Source: an uncultured Pseudoflavonifractor sp. (GTDB taxonomy: Bacteria > Bacillota > Clostridia > Oscillospirales > Oscillospiraceae). Taken from it: DNA of 53,175 bases. The notes under the pieces were generated by a model. That model searched no databases and was not told the DNA's origin. It worked only from the letters and a program-made list of their open reading frames with translations. A program made the translations under genes and the position numbers. Location of the stretch: positions 1-53,175 of the forward strand of contig CANPTT010000014.1 in the NCBI GenBank assembly GCA_947577065.1, read 5' to 3'. Below, piece by piece: positions 45,997-53,098 of the stretch (within the stretch, counting starts at the first letter, position 1; each line of letters opens with the position of its first letter).

Positions 45997-46629
45997 ATGT
46001 TTGACAGCATTCTATTCGATCTGGACGGCACCCTGTGGAACGCCGTGCCTGAGGTGGCCAAAAGCTGGACCCTGGGACTGGAGCAATTGGGTATTGACCG
46101 TCCTCCCATTACCGCCGAGGAACTTTTTCCCTGCATGGGACTGCTGCTGCCCGATATCGTGGAGCGGCTCCTCCCCGGTATGGGAGAGGAGGAAAAGCCG
46201 CGGATCATCTCTCATTGCTGCCAGGTGGAGAACGAATACCTGGCCCGGCATGGCGCCGCCCTCTACCCTGAGGAGGAGAGGGTGCTGGAGTCCCTGAGCC
46301 GGAGATATTCTCTTTTCGTCGTGAGTAATTGCGAAAAGGGATACATCGAAGCCTATTTTTCCGGCAGCAGGATGGGCAAATATTTTACCGGCTTTGAATC
46401 CGCCGGAAATACCGGGCTCACCAAGGCAGAGAATATTTCCCTGGTAATCAAGCGCCACGGGCTGAGAAAGCCCGTCTACGTGGGGGACACCCTTCTGGAC
46501 CATAAATCGGCCGCGGAGGCAGGCCTGCCCTTTATCTTCGCCGCCTATGGCTTTGGGACAGTGGAAAATACACCCTCCATCGAAAGCCTAGCGGAGCTGC
46601 CGGGGCTGCTGGACACAATGGAGGCTTAG
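45997..46629 (+). CDS. HAD-family hydrolase (phosphoglycolate-phosphatase-like)
   Basis: 210 aa, cytoplasmic. Seen: motif I DLDGTLWN at about residues 8-15, motif II VVSNCEKGY, Lys in TGLTKAENI, and motif IV YVGDTLLDHKSAAEAG. The helical cap between motifs I and II gives the Gph/PgmB-like subtype. AAAGGAGAG precedes the ATG. Single-gene unit with its own promoter and terminator. Substrate not predictable. Confidence 0.88.
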   Translation: MFDSILFDLDGTLWNAVPEVAKSWTLGLEQLGIDRPPITAEELFPCMGLLLPDIVERLLPGMGEEEKPRIISHCCQVENEYLARHGAALYPEEERVLESLSRRYSLFVVSNCEKGYIEAYFSGSRMGKYFTGFESAGNTGLTKAENISLVIKRHGLRKPVYVGDTLLDHKSAAEAGLPFIFAAYGFGTVENTPSIESLAELPGLLDTMEA

Positions 46630-46639
46630 TACAGAGCAA

Positions 46640-46673
46640 GGGGGCGGCCCTATAAAGACATAGGGCCGCCCCC
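46640..46673. terminator. bidirectional terminator
   Basis: A perfect stem GGGGGCGGCCCTA / TAGGGCCGCCCCC between the HAD gene and the convergent MerR gene. No long T runs. Confidence 0.7.
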
Positions 46674-46678
46674 TGCGT

Positions 46679-47467
46679 TTAGACCTTTTCTACGGGGAAG
46701 AGCACCCCGGTGGAAAGCTCCTCGGGAGGTGTGCGATCCGGGTCGTTCAGATACCGGTCGATGGCCGGGCCGCAGATGCGGTACTCCGGGTGCTGGGCCA
46801 TCCAGGCCGCCAGGGCCTCGTAAGCCCTGGGAAGGCCGTCGTATGGTCCCTTGTGAAGAACGGCGGCACAGGCGGCGTAGGCGGGCTTTGTAGTGGTGCC
46901 GGGGCCGGGCTCCACCACAGCCTGCGCCTCCACGTCGGCGTTTTCATAGTCGAATTCCTCGCTGTGGTAGAGCATCTGAATGGGGCCGGTCTGCTTCAAG
47001 CCCCGCCGGGCAAGCTCCCGCCACAGCTCCTGAAAGAGGTCGTGAAACTTCGCCACGGGGACGGTACGGCGGATGCCAAATACCGTCTGTTCCGGGTCGG
47101 GCATAACAGTGACATGATACGCTTCCTCAGGCATAGGTCTTCCCTCCATACGGAGGATGTCCGCCTCCATCTCCCGCAGCCGCTCCTGCATCCGATACAC
47201 CTCATAATGGGCATCCAGCCGGCGGCGGTGGAGGTAGGGCAGCAGCTCCTCGTCGTTCAACCCCAGCAGCTTTCCCACTTGGGCCAGAGGAAAGCCATAG
47301 TCCTGGAGCCGTCGGATGCGGAGGAGTCTTTCCAGCTGCTCCTGTCGATAGTAGCGGTAGCCGTTCTCCCCCACCGTCTCCGGGCAGAGCAGTCCCAGAG
47401 TGTCATAGTGCCGCAGCATCCGGGACGATATCCGCCCCAGCCGGGAAAATTCACCGATGGTGAGCAT
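46679..47467 (-). CDS. MerR-family regulator with GyrI-like effector domain
   Basis: 262 aa. Seen: MerR helix-turn-helix at residues 1-70 (LTIGEFSRLGRISSRMLRHYDTLGLL, GYRYYRQEQLERLLRIRRLQDYGF), a dimerisation coiled coil at about 80-110, and a C-terminal GyrI-like/SOUL-type ligand domain from about residue 118 (YHVTVMPDPEQTVFGIRRTVP … YLNDPDRTPPEELSTGVLFPV). This is the BmrR-like multidrug-sensing layout. No transporter is adjacent, so the regulated target is unknown. AGGAGGGA supports the start. Confidence 0.9.
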   Translation of the reverse strand: MLTIGEFSRLGRISSRMLRHYDTLGLLCPETVGENGYRYYRQEQLERLLRIRRLQDYGFPLAQVGKLLGLNDEELLPYLHRRRLDAHYEVYRMQERLREMEADILRMEGRPMPEEAYHVTVMPDPEQTVFGIRRTVPVAKFHDLFQELWRELARRGLKQTGPIQMLYHSEEFDYENADVEAQAVVEPGPGTTTKPAYAACAAVLHKGPYDGLPRAYEALAAWMAQHPEYRICGPAIDRYLNDPDRTPPEELSTGVLFPVEKV

Positions 47468-47512
47468 GACATCCCTCCTGAAATTTTGTTGGGAATCGAT
47501 TCCTGACCCTAT

Positions 47513-47541
47513 CCTATACCCTGACACAGTGAGAAGGTCAA
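47513..47541 (-). promoter_or_regulatory. MerR promoter with dyad
   Basis: Minus strand TTGACC (47536-47541), 17-base spacer, TATAGG (47513-47518). The interval reads GACCTTCTCAC…GTGTCAGGGT, a loose dyad of the kind MerR proteins bind; autoregulation is likely. Confidence 0.5.
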
Positions 47542-47557
47542 GAAAATTTTTCACAGG

Positions 47558-47586
47558 TTTACAATGGCCTTTAAATACAGTATAAT
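47558..47586 (+). promoter_or_regulatory. promoter of prfC
   Basis: TTTACA (47558-47563), 17-base spacer, TATAAT (47581-47586). A leader of about 85 bases follows. Confidence 0.6.
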
Positions 47587-47676
47587 AGCCCTGCCAAATT
47601 TTTGAAAAAGGGGTATCCCCAATGTAATATTTTTCCTTAAAATGTCAAACTGTATTATAAACTGGAGGGATCACCC

Positions 47677-49278
47677 TTGTCCAAATATCAACAGGAGATC
47701 ACCCGGCGGCGGACCTTTGCCATTATTTCCCACCCCGACGCCGGTAAGACCACCCTTACCGAAAAGTTCCTCCTTTACGGCGGAGCCATTGCCCAGGCGG
47801 GGCAGGTAAAGGGAAAAAAGAATACCCGGGCCGCCACCTCAGACTGGATGGAGATCGAAAAGCAGCGAGGCATTTCGGTCACCTCGTCGGTCATGCAGTT
47901 TCAGTATGAGGGCTTTTGCGTCAACATTCTGGACACCCCCGGCCACCAGGACTTTTCCGAGGACACCTACCGCACTCTGATGGCCGCCGACTCCGCCGTC
48001 ATGGTCATCGACGGCGCCAAGGGCGTAGAGGCCCAGACCCGGAAACTGTTCAAGGTCTGCGCCATGCGGGACATCCCCATTTTTACCTTTGTCAACAAGA
48101 TGGACCGGGAGGCCCGGGACCCCTTTGAACTGTGCGAGGAGCTGGAGAAGGAGCTGGGCATCGAGACCTACCCCATGAACTGGCCCATTGGGGACGGAAA
48201 GGAATTCCAGGGAGTCTATGACCGGGAAAACCACCAGATCATTCATTTTACCGGTCACGGGGGAGCCAAGGCCGCCACCGCCACCCAGGTCTCCCTGGGG
48301 GACCCGGGGCTGGATACGCTTATCGGAGAGCGTCTCCACGCCAAGCTCAGCGAGGATGTGGAGCTTTTGGACGGAGCCAGCGCCGAGTTTGACCTGGCCA
48401 AGGTCCGCCACGGCAAGCTCTCTCCCGTGTTTTTCGGCTCGGCGCTTACTAATTTTGGGGTGGAGCCCTTTCTGGAGGGCTTCCTCCGGATGACCACGCC
48501 CCCCCTTCCCCGACTGGCGGGAGAGACCCTGGTGGATAGCATGGACGACGACTTTTCGGCCTTTGTCTTCAAGATCCAGGCCAACATGAACAAGGCGCAC
48601 CGGGACCGGATCGCCTTTATGCGGGTGGTCTCCGGCCGCTTTGACGCGGAAAAAGAGGTCTATCATGTCCAGGGAGGCAAAAAGCTCCGCCTCTCCCGGC
48701 CGCAACAGCTTATGGCCGCGGAGCGGGAGATCATTGAGGAGGCCTATGCCGGAGATATCATCGGCGTCTTTGACCCCGGTATTTTTTCCATCGGAGACAC
48801 TCTGTGCGCCCCCGGAAAAAAGTTCCGCTTCGACCCCATCCCCACCTTCGCCCCCGAGCACTTCCGCCGGGTCCGCCCTCTGGACACCATGAAGCGCAAG
48901 CAGTTCCTCAAGGGAGCCGAGCAGATCGCCCAGGAGGGCGCCATCCAGATGTTCAAGACCCCCTACACCGGCATGGAGGAGATCATCGTAGGCGTGGTGG
49001 GCACCCTCCAGTTCGACGTGCTGGAGTACCGCCTGAAAAGCGAGTACGGCGTAGACATCTTCATGGAGGGCCTTCCCTACGAATACCTCCGCTGGATCAC
49101 CGCTGACGACGGCGAGCCGGTGAAGGAGGAAAACCTGACCCTGGGGACCGACACCAAGCTGGTGGAGGACTTTAAGGGCCGGCAGCTGCTGCTCTTCGGC
49201 TCCAAATGGGCGGTAAACTGGACCCAGGAGCGCAACCCCGACCTGACTTTCTCGGAGTTCGGCGGAGCGGGGATATAA
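47677..49278 (+). CDS. prfC: peptide chain release factor 3
   Basis: 533 aa. GTPase that removes RF1/RF2 from the ribosome after termination. Seen: G1 HPDAGKTTLT at 19-28, switch region with the ISVTSSVMQF stretch, G3 DTPGHQDFSEDTYRTL, G4 NKMDREARDP, and RF3-typical C-terminal blocks (GVVGTLQFDVLEYRLKSEYGVD, PYEYLRWI). Length is standard. It begins with TTG, supported by TGGAGGGA 6 bases upstream and by the family start SKYQQEI.RRRTFAIISHPDAGKTT. Confidence 0.96.
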   Translation: MSKYQQEITRRRTFAIISHPDAGKTTLTEKFLLYGGAIAQAGQVKGKKNTRAATSDWMEIEKQRGISVTSSVMQFQYEGFCVNILDTPGHQDFSEDTYRTLMAADSAVMVIDGAKGVEAQTRKLFKVCAMRDIPIFTFVNKMDREARDPFELCEELEKELGIETYPMNWPIGDGKEFQGVYDRENHQIIHFTGHGGAKAATATQVSLGDPGLDTLIGERLHAKLSEDVELLDGASAEFDLAKVRHGKLSPVFFGSALTNFGVEPFLEGFLRMTTPPLPRLAGETLVDSMDDDFSAFVFKIQANMNKAHRDRIAFMRVVSGRFDAEKEVYHVQGGKKLRLSRPQQLMAAEREIIEEAYAGDIIGVFDPGIFSIGDTLCAPGKKFRFDPIPTFAPEHFRRVRPLDTMKRKQFLKGAEQIAQEGAIQMFKTPYTGMEEIIVGVVGTLQFDVLEYRLKSEYGVDIFMEGLPYEYLRWITADDGEPVKEENLTLGTDTKLVEDFKGRQLLLFGSKWAVNWTQERNPDLTFSEFGGAGI

Positions 49279-49284
49279 AATCAG

Positions 49285-49336
49285 CAAAAAAGAGCTCCCT
49301 TCCTGATACAATTGGGAGGGGAGCTCTTTTTTGCTG
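49285..49336. terminator. terminator of prfC
   Basis: A long stem AGCAAAAAAGAGCTCCC / GGGGAGCTCTTTTTTGCT, reading as a terminator in both directions. Confidence 0.85.
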
Positions 49337-49447
49337 TCATTTCAGTTCATATGGAGTCTGAATATTGGTCAGTCCCAAAATATAATCGGCACTGGTGTGA
49401 TAGTATTGCGCCAATTTAATGACTGCCCAGACCGGAATTGCAAAATG
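49337..49447 (-). pseudogene. remnant of an XRE-family HTH repressor
   Basis: The minus-strand frame gives IPVWAVIKLAQYYHTSADYI followed by LGLTNIQTPYELK and a stop at 49337, the usual end of small XRE repressors (helix 4-5 plus DYLLGLT tail). The frame is blocked by a stop just upstream (49448-49450) and the DNA-binding helices are absent. The prfC terminator follows its stop at once. It marks the start of accessory DNA. Confidence 0.65.
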
Positions 49448-49493
49448 TCAAGACTAAATTACAAAAAATTATAAAAAGTTTTTAATAGCCCTA

Positions 49494-49531
49494 AAAACGG
49501 GGGTCCCGCTCCAGGTGGGATCCCCGTTTTC
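49494..49531. terminator. bidirectional terminator left of the IS30 transposase
   Basis: Outer stem AAAACGGGG / CCCCGTTTT with inner TCCC/GGGA pairing; T runs both ways. The rest of 49448-49627 is AT-rich and then ordinary DNA with no gene recognised. Confidence 0.75.
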
Positions 49532-49627
49532 CTCGCCTCCACGGCGCTGGCGGTGCAAAAATGGCGCAAAGAATTGGCCGGCTCCCCTGGGCGGTTCCGG
49601 CCTGGTCGTTTTCCCGTGTTCAGCTGG

Positions 49628-50677
49628 TCAGGCCGCCACGGTCATATATTCGTCATAAAGCATTTGCGGCGTTTTCCACCCCAGGATCCGGCGCGGATAG
49701 TTGGCCAGCCACTCCTCCACCTCCGCCACCTCCGCCGCGCTCACATTGTCGAAGTTGGTCCCCTTTGGAAAAAACCGCCTTATGATCCGGTTCATGTTTT
49801 CGTTGCTGCCCCGCTCATAGGCAGAATATGGGTGGCAATAAAAAATCTTTGTGCGCGGTTTCCTGGCCCGCTTGGATCTCTCCATCCCCTCGCAGTCCTG
49901 GAACTCGCACCCATTATCCACGGTGATGGACCGGAAAACCTCCCGGAATTTTGCCCCCATGCGGCGCTCCATGCGGTCCAGCGCCCGGACCACGCTTTCC
50001 ATGGTATGATCAGGCACCCGGACGATCACGGGGTAACGTGTCAGCCGCTCGGTCAGCACCACTAGGGCCGCCTTGCTGCCCTTGCACCCCATAACGCTGT
50101 CCATTTCCCAGTTTCCGAAAGTTTCCCGGCTGTTGATCTCCTCCGGGCGCTGTTCGATGGTGTCCCCCTTGGCCGGTCTGGCCCGGTTATTGTCGCCCGC
50201 TTTTCGCCCCTCGTTCCGCCGTCCCCCCTTATACAGCAGATCCGCCTCGGTCAAGTTCAGGAAAATGTCCCCCCGATAAATCCAGTTGTAAAGGGTGGTT
50301 TCACAGATTTCTGTATCAAACTTTTTCCCGTCAATCTGGATCTGTGCCAGTGCCGCACCGGGGGACCGCTTTTTATTTATGATCTGGTCCTCGATGTACT
50401 CCACAAAAGCAAAATCTTTCCCCAGCTTAATGTCCGGCCCTTTTGCCCTCAAATTCTCCTGGTATTTCCGCTCCGCCACGTCCGCGCAGTATCTTTCCAC
50501 AAATTCGTATTCGCTGGTCTGCTGAACGCACATTCCCCGCGCAATCTCATTATAGATCGTTTTCTTGCATACCCCTAATTCCTGCGCAATCGCCGCCGGT
50601 TTTGCCCCGGTCCGCAGGGCGCCCTCTATTTTCAGCCGTTGCTCCCACCTGATATGTTTATATCCCTTGTAATTCAT
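49628..50677 (-). CDS. IS30-family transposase
   Basis: 349 aa. Seen: N-terminal helix-turn-helix (LRTGAKPAAIAQELGVCKKTIYNEIARG), then the DDE core with Asp193 (NWEMDSVMG), Asp254 (SITVDNGCEF) and Glu293 (YERGSNENMN), matching IS30 catalytic spacing, and the C-terminal RRFFPKGTNFD, typical of IS30. Intact by these marks. AAAAGGAGG supports the start. No terminal inverted repeats could be identified by eye, and the XRE gene terminator lies within 25 bases upstream, so the element ends are not defined. Confidence 0.92.
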   Translation of the reverse strand: MNYKGYKHIRWEQRLKIEGALRTGAKPAAIAQELGVCKKTIYNEIARGMCVQQTSEYEFVERYCADVAERKYQENLRAKGPDIKLGKDFAFVEYIEDQIINKKRSPGAALAQIQIDGKKFDTEICETTLYNWIYRGDIFLNLTEADLLYKGGRRNEGRKAGDNNRARPAKGDTIEQRPEEINSRETFGNWEMDSVMGCKGSKAALVVLTERLTRYPVIVRVPDHTMESVVRALDRMERRMGAKFREVFRSITVDNGCEFQDCEGMERSKRARKPRTKIFYCHPYSAYERGSNENMNRIIRRFFPKGTNFDNVSAAEVAEVEEWLANYPRRILGWKTPQMLYDEYMTVAA

Positions 50678-50699
50678 AGCAGCCTCCTTTTGGCATGAC

Positions 50700-50732
50700 A
50701 AAACCGGCGCGGTGCAATACCACGCCGGTTTC
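50700..50732 (-). terminator. terminator of the XRE regulator gene
   Basis: The stem AAACCGGCG / CGCCGGTTT has further GGTG/CACC pairing inside; an A run on the left gives a minus-strand T run. Confidence 0.8.
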
Positions 50733-50973
50733 ACTCTCTCCCCAGCAGCCACAACACGGAAACCTCCAAAATATCCGCTATGGTGGTCACTTCATAATCT
50801 GCCACATACCTGCTGCCGCTCTCGATCCTGCTTATGCTGTCCCGCTCCATCGGGATCCCGATCAGTTGTAATTGTCTGCATAAATCAGACTGTGAAAAGC
50901 GTTTCGCCAGGCGGGCCAGCCTTATGCGATCACCACAAATATTTCTTTTTCCGTGAAATGTGTATGCCCTCAT
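50731..50973 (-). CDS. XRE-family helix-turn-helix regulator
   Basis: 80 aa, a bare DNA-binding domain. Seen: ICGDRIRLARLAKRFSQSDLCRQLQLIGI, then DSISRIESGSRYVADYEVTTIADILEVSVLWLLG, with helix-turn-helix at about residues 28-50. GGAGGATACC precedes the ATG. Small XRE proteins of this shape occur in many Clostridia mobile elements. It could be the protein that binds the palindromes at 51382-51457 and 52398-52472, but the neighbour at 51118 is an equal candidate. Confidence 0.85.
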   Translation of the reverse strand: MRAYTFHGKRNICGDRIRLARLAKRFSQSDLCRQLQLIGIPMERDSISRIESGSRYVADYEVTTIADILEVSVLWLLGRE

Positions 50974-51117
50974 GGTATCCTCCAGCCGCCGAAATAACCA
51001 ACGCTTTTCTTGATATTACCACGGATTTTTCAATAAACCCGCTGAAATATCCAGCATTTGAAAAAATAGTTGTTTCGGGTTATGGAGGAGGGCCGAAAGT
51101 GTCCCGGCCCCTCCCGT

Positions 51118-51339
51118 TTATTCCTCTGTCATTTCCTCCCCCAGCACCTCCGCCGCCAGTTTGTCCATGGCCTGCTCCATAAATCTGTTTAAGCTGCACC
51201 CCATGGCGTCCGCCGCCGCCTTGTACCGGCTTTTCTTCCCTTGCTTTACATATCCGTTTATCCGATCATAGGCTTTTTCGTTAAATTCGCGCTTGTAGTC
51301 CGTGGCGCTCATACCGTTTTCCTTTTTGGGTCTACCCAT
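51118..51339 (-). CDS. small putative ribbon-helix-helix DNA-binding protein
   Basis: 73 aa. Seen: GRPKKENGMSATDYKREFNEKAYDRI, KKSRYKAAADAMGCSLNRFM, EQAMDKLAAEVLGEEM. The pattern of a short strand then helix, with SLNRFMEQAMDKLA, resembles Arc/MetJ-type proteins. The start at 51339 is chosen for the GAGGTGAT site upstream (GTG three codons earlier is alternative). Divergent from the operator array at 51382-51457, so it is a good candidate for its repressor. The 144-bp gap before the XRE gene (50974-51117) holds only a GC-rich hairpin. Confidence 0.75.
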   Translation of the reverse strand: MGRPKKENGMSATDYKREFNEKAYDRINGYVKQGKKSRYKAAADAMGCSLNRFMEQAMDKLAAEVLGEEMTEE

Positions 51340-51381
51340 TTTAATCACCTCACCGTCATTTTACCACATTCCTTTGTTTTT

Positions 51382-51464
51382 ATCTACTGTTAGATTTCAA
51401 TAAAAATCTAACGTTAGATTTGTTTACTTTGCCGCTTGTTTTCATCTAACGTTAGATGTATAAT
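51382..51464 (+). promoter_or_regulatory. repressible promoter with three palindromic operators (first copy)
   Basis: TTGTTT (51436-51441), 17-base spacer, TATAAT (51459-51464). The 14-bp palindrome ATCTAACGTTAGAT fills the spacer at 51444-51457 and recurs at 51406-51419, with a two-mismatch copy at 51382-51395. A leader of about 130 bases with no gene follows to 51605. The design is repeated at 52398-52479. Confidence 0.85.
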
Positions 51465-51604
51465 ATAGACAGTTCAAGGGAAACACAGCCGCCCGGCTGC
51501 CGGGGCGTAGAGTACGGCAGCGGTCAACCTCCCGAACCAATACGGAAAGGGCACCGACACGGACCACACCACACACCACCCGTCATTTTATGGAGGTTTT
51601 GAAT

Positions 51605-52147
51605 ATGTTTACTTTTGAAATCGGCAAGAAATACTTTGACACCAGCGCCTGCGATCATAATTGTGTTTTCGTCATTGAAATCACGAAACGCACGGCCAAA
51701 ACCGTTACTTTCCTGCGGGACGGGAAAGAGCGCCGGGCGAAGATCCACACGGACGATCAGGGGGAATATATCATCCCGGAACGGTACAGCATGGCCCCCG
51801 TGTTCCGGGCCAGCCGAGAGTATGAGGAAGCCCCCGTGGAGGAGGCCCCCGCCGCCCCGGACCCTCTGGCCGCCTATATGCCCCAGGTCCCCCAGGCTGC
51901 GCCCCAGCCCGCCATGGTCATGGTTGGCCAGCCCGTCCTCTGTGACTGCGGGGCCATGTTCCCCCAGGTTGGCGGCGTCATTATCGGCTTTGTGGAGAAA
52001 GAGGCCACGCGCTGGACCCCCGCCGCCACCATGGCCGTGATCCGGTGGGCGGACGGACGCCAGGACTTCCACAAACTTTCTGACATTCACCCCCAGGGGT
52101 GGCGCAGTCAGAACGGTAGCGGCCTGGGCGTGTTCTTTGCCCGCTAA
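51605..52147 (+). CDS. hypothetical protein of the accessory region
   Basis: 180 aa, no signal peptide or membrane segment. N-terminal part about residues 1-60 (FTFEIGKKYFDTSACDHNCVFVIEITKRTAKTVTF) looks like a small beta-barrel of the type seen in mobile-element proteins; residues 72-105 are a Glu/Pro/Ala-rich linker (EEAPVEEAPAAPDPLAAY); the C-terminal part (VLCDCGAMFPQVGGVIIGFVEKEATRWTPA … RWADGRQDFHKLSDIHPQG) has two Cys in CDCG. The start is set by GGAGG 8 bases before the ATG at 51605. Expressed from the operator-controlled promoter. No function assigned. Confidence 0.7.
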   Translation: MFTFEIGKKYFDTSACDHNCVFVIEITKRTAKTVTFLRDGKERRAKIHTDDQGEYIIPERYSMAPVFRASREYEEAPVEEAPAAPDPLAAYMPQVPQAAPQPAMVMVGQPVLCDCGAMFPQVGGVIIGFVEKEATRWTPAATMAVIRWADGRQDFHKLSDIHPQGWRSQNGSGLGVFFAR

Positions 52148-52200
52148 AATCATATAGCCGGGCCGGGCGGCTACTTCCCGGCAGAAAGGAACGGTACAGC

Positions 52201-52362
52201 ATGAAAAAGCGTTATTATAAGGTCGTGGCCACAGTTACCGACGGGGCGCGGGTGTGGGACGTTGTGATTTATTCCCACTATGAAAGTATAGAGGAGGCAC
52301 AGGCCGGAATTGACAGGTTTGCCTCCCACGGCTACAACATTTTGAAAACCTGGATTGAATAA
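52201..52362 (+). CDS. 53-residue protein of unknown function
   Basis: Reads MKKRYYKVVATVTDGARVWD… and ends GYNILKTWIE. Alternating beta and helix pattern; it looks like a small folded domain rather than a peptide. AAAGGAA lies 9 bases before the ATG, and it follows the 180-aa gene by 53 bases in the same direction with a terminator after it, so it is likely co-transcribed. Confidence 0.6.
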   Translation: MKKRYYKVVATVTDGARVWDVVIYSHYESIEEAQAGIDRFASHGYNILKTWIE

Positions 52363-52367
52363 ACGCA

Positions 52368-52394
52368 CCCCGGCCAGCTACCTGGCCGGGGCTT
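52368..52394 (+). terminator. terminator of the first small operon
   Basis: The stem CCCCGGCCAG / CTGGCCGGGG is followed by CTTTAT. Confidence 0.8.
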
Positions 52395-52397
52395 TAT

Positions 52398-52479
52398 ATC
52401 TAACGTCAGATTATATAAAATTCTAACGTTAGATTTGTTCATTTTACCACTTGTTTTAATCTAACGTTAGATGTATAAT
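52398..52479 (+). promoter_or_regulatory. repressible promoter with three palindromic operators (second copy)
   Basis: TTGTTT (52451-52456), 17-base spacer, TATAAT (52474-52479). Operators ATCTAACGTTAGAT at 52459-52472 (perfect, in the spacer) and at 52398-52411 and 52421-52434 (one mismatch each). Operator spacing is 23 and 38 bases, against 24 and 38 at the first copy, and the downstream words TATAATATAGACAGTTCAAG are identical. Confidence 0.85.
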
Positions 52480-52512
52480 ATAGACAGTTCAAGAGGAAAG
52501 GGGGTGGTTAAG

Positions 52513-52647
52513 ATGGCCAATAAAAAGCGCCGTAGGCGCAAGCCCACGGCGCAGCCCAAAAGAATGGAAAGTCTTGCGGACAACATTCTGGCGGGCGTGA
52601 TCTCCGGCCTGGTGGTTCTGGCAATTCAAAAATTGCTGAACTGGTAA
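52513..52647 (+). CDS. 44-residue basic membrane peptide
   Basis: N-terminus with a run of Lys/Arg (MANKKRRRRKPTAQPKRM), followed by one hydrophobic helix at about residues 23-41 (ADNILAGVISGLVVLAIQKL). AAAGGGGGTGG precedes the ATG. It is the first gene behind the second operator promoter. A membrane-acting small peptide is suggested by shape only; toxin, holin-like or anchor roles are all possible. Confidence 0.6.
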   Translation: MANKKRRRRKPTAQPKRMESLADNILAGVISGLVVLAIQKLLNW

Positions 52648-52731
52648 AAGGCCAGGGGGGTGTGGGGTCCCGAAACCCCACACCCTCACTATAAAACAAT
52701 CAACATTCATTGTCAATAGGAGGGCGCAAGA

Positions 52732-52839
52732 ATGAAATTTTTAATTTCCCTGGCCATTTTCGTGGCCGTGTTCGTCCCGGTCAAATACGGGATCCGGGCG
52801 GTCCGTCGGTATCTCAATAATAGGAGGGGTCAAAAGTGA
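52732..52839 (+). CDS. 35-residue membrane peptide
   Basis: Starts MKFLISLAIFVAVFVPVKYG and ends with a basic tail (IRAVRRYLNNRRGQK): one membrane helix with an Arg-rich end. AGGAGGG lies 7 bases upstream. Its stop overlaps the GTG start of the next gene (GTGA), strong evidence that it is translated. A hairpin GTGTGGGGT / ACCCCACAC (52659-52683) sits between it and the 44-residue gene. Confidence 0.6.
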   Translation: MKFLISLAIFVAVFVPVKYGIRAVRRYLNNRRGQK

Positions 52840-53060
52840 AAACGCCGGAATTGATGGCGCGGGAAACGCTGAAAAACTCCAGCCTGGAAAAGCTGCTTGA
52901 TTTATGGGAACTCACCGACAAAATGAACGGCCCGCAGGTTCCCACCGTGCGCGGGTGGTTGATGGACGAAATAGAGCGGCGAAACCCGGACGGGTTCGAC
53001 GCATGGCTGGACCAGGACAGCCCGGAAGATCAGGACCTCCGCCGCTATGTCCTGGCCTGA
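52836..53060 (+). CDS. 74-residue protein of unknown function
   Basis: GTG start overlapping the previous stop, with TAGGAGGGG upstream. Reads KTPELMARETLKNSSLEKLLDLWELTDKM … VPTVRGWLMDEIERRNPDGFDAWLD. A helical soluble protein of this kind, with short Leu-rich helices and WLMDEIERR.P..F, is common in Clostridia mobile elements, but its role is unknown. Last gene of the second operator-controlled unit. Confidence 0.65.
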   Translation: MKTPELMARETLKNSSLEKLLDLWELTDKMNGPQVPTVRGWLMDEIERRNPDGFDAWLDQDSPEDQDLRRYVLA

Positions 53061-53066
53061 TACAAA

Positions 53067-53093
53067 GGACCCCCGGCACCGTGCCGGGGGTCC
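53067..53093. terminator. terminator of the second small operon
   Basis: The perfect stem GGACCCCCGGCAC / (G)TGCCGGGGGTCC is followed by TCGCTTT. Confidence 0.75.
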
Positions 53094-53098
53094 TCGCT

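Noticed and set aside
47587-47676. Riboswitch in the prfC leader
   Set aside because: AT-rich with one short GGGGTATCCCC hairpin; no known riboswitch core seen.
49549-50718. GCGGTGCAA on both sides of the IS30 gene as terminal repeats or target duplication
   Set aside because: Nine bases in direct orientation, one copy inside another gene's terminator; no inverted ends found.
51083-51115. GC-rich hairpin after the small DNA-binding gene as a terminator
   Set aside because: Imperfect stem and no T run on either strand; kept only as a note.
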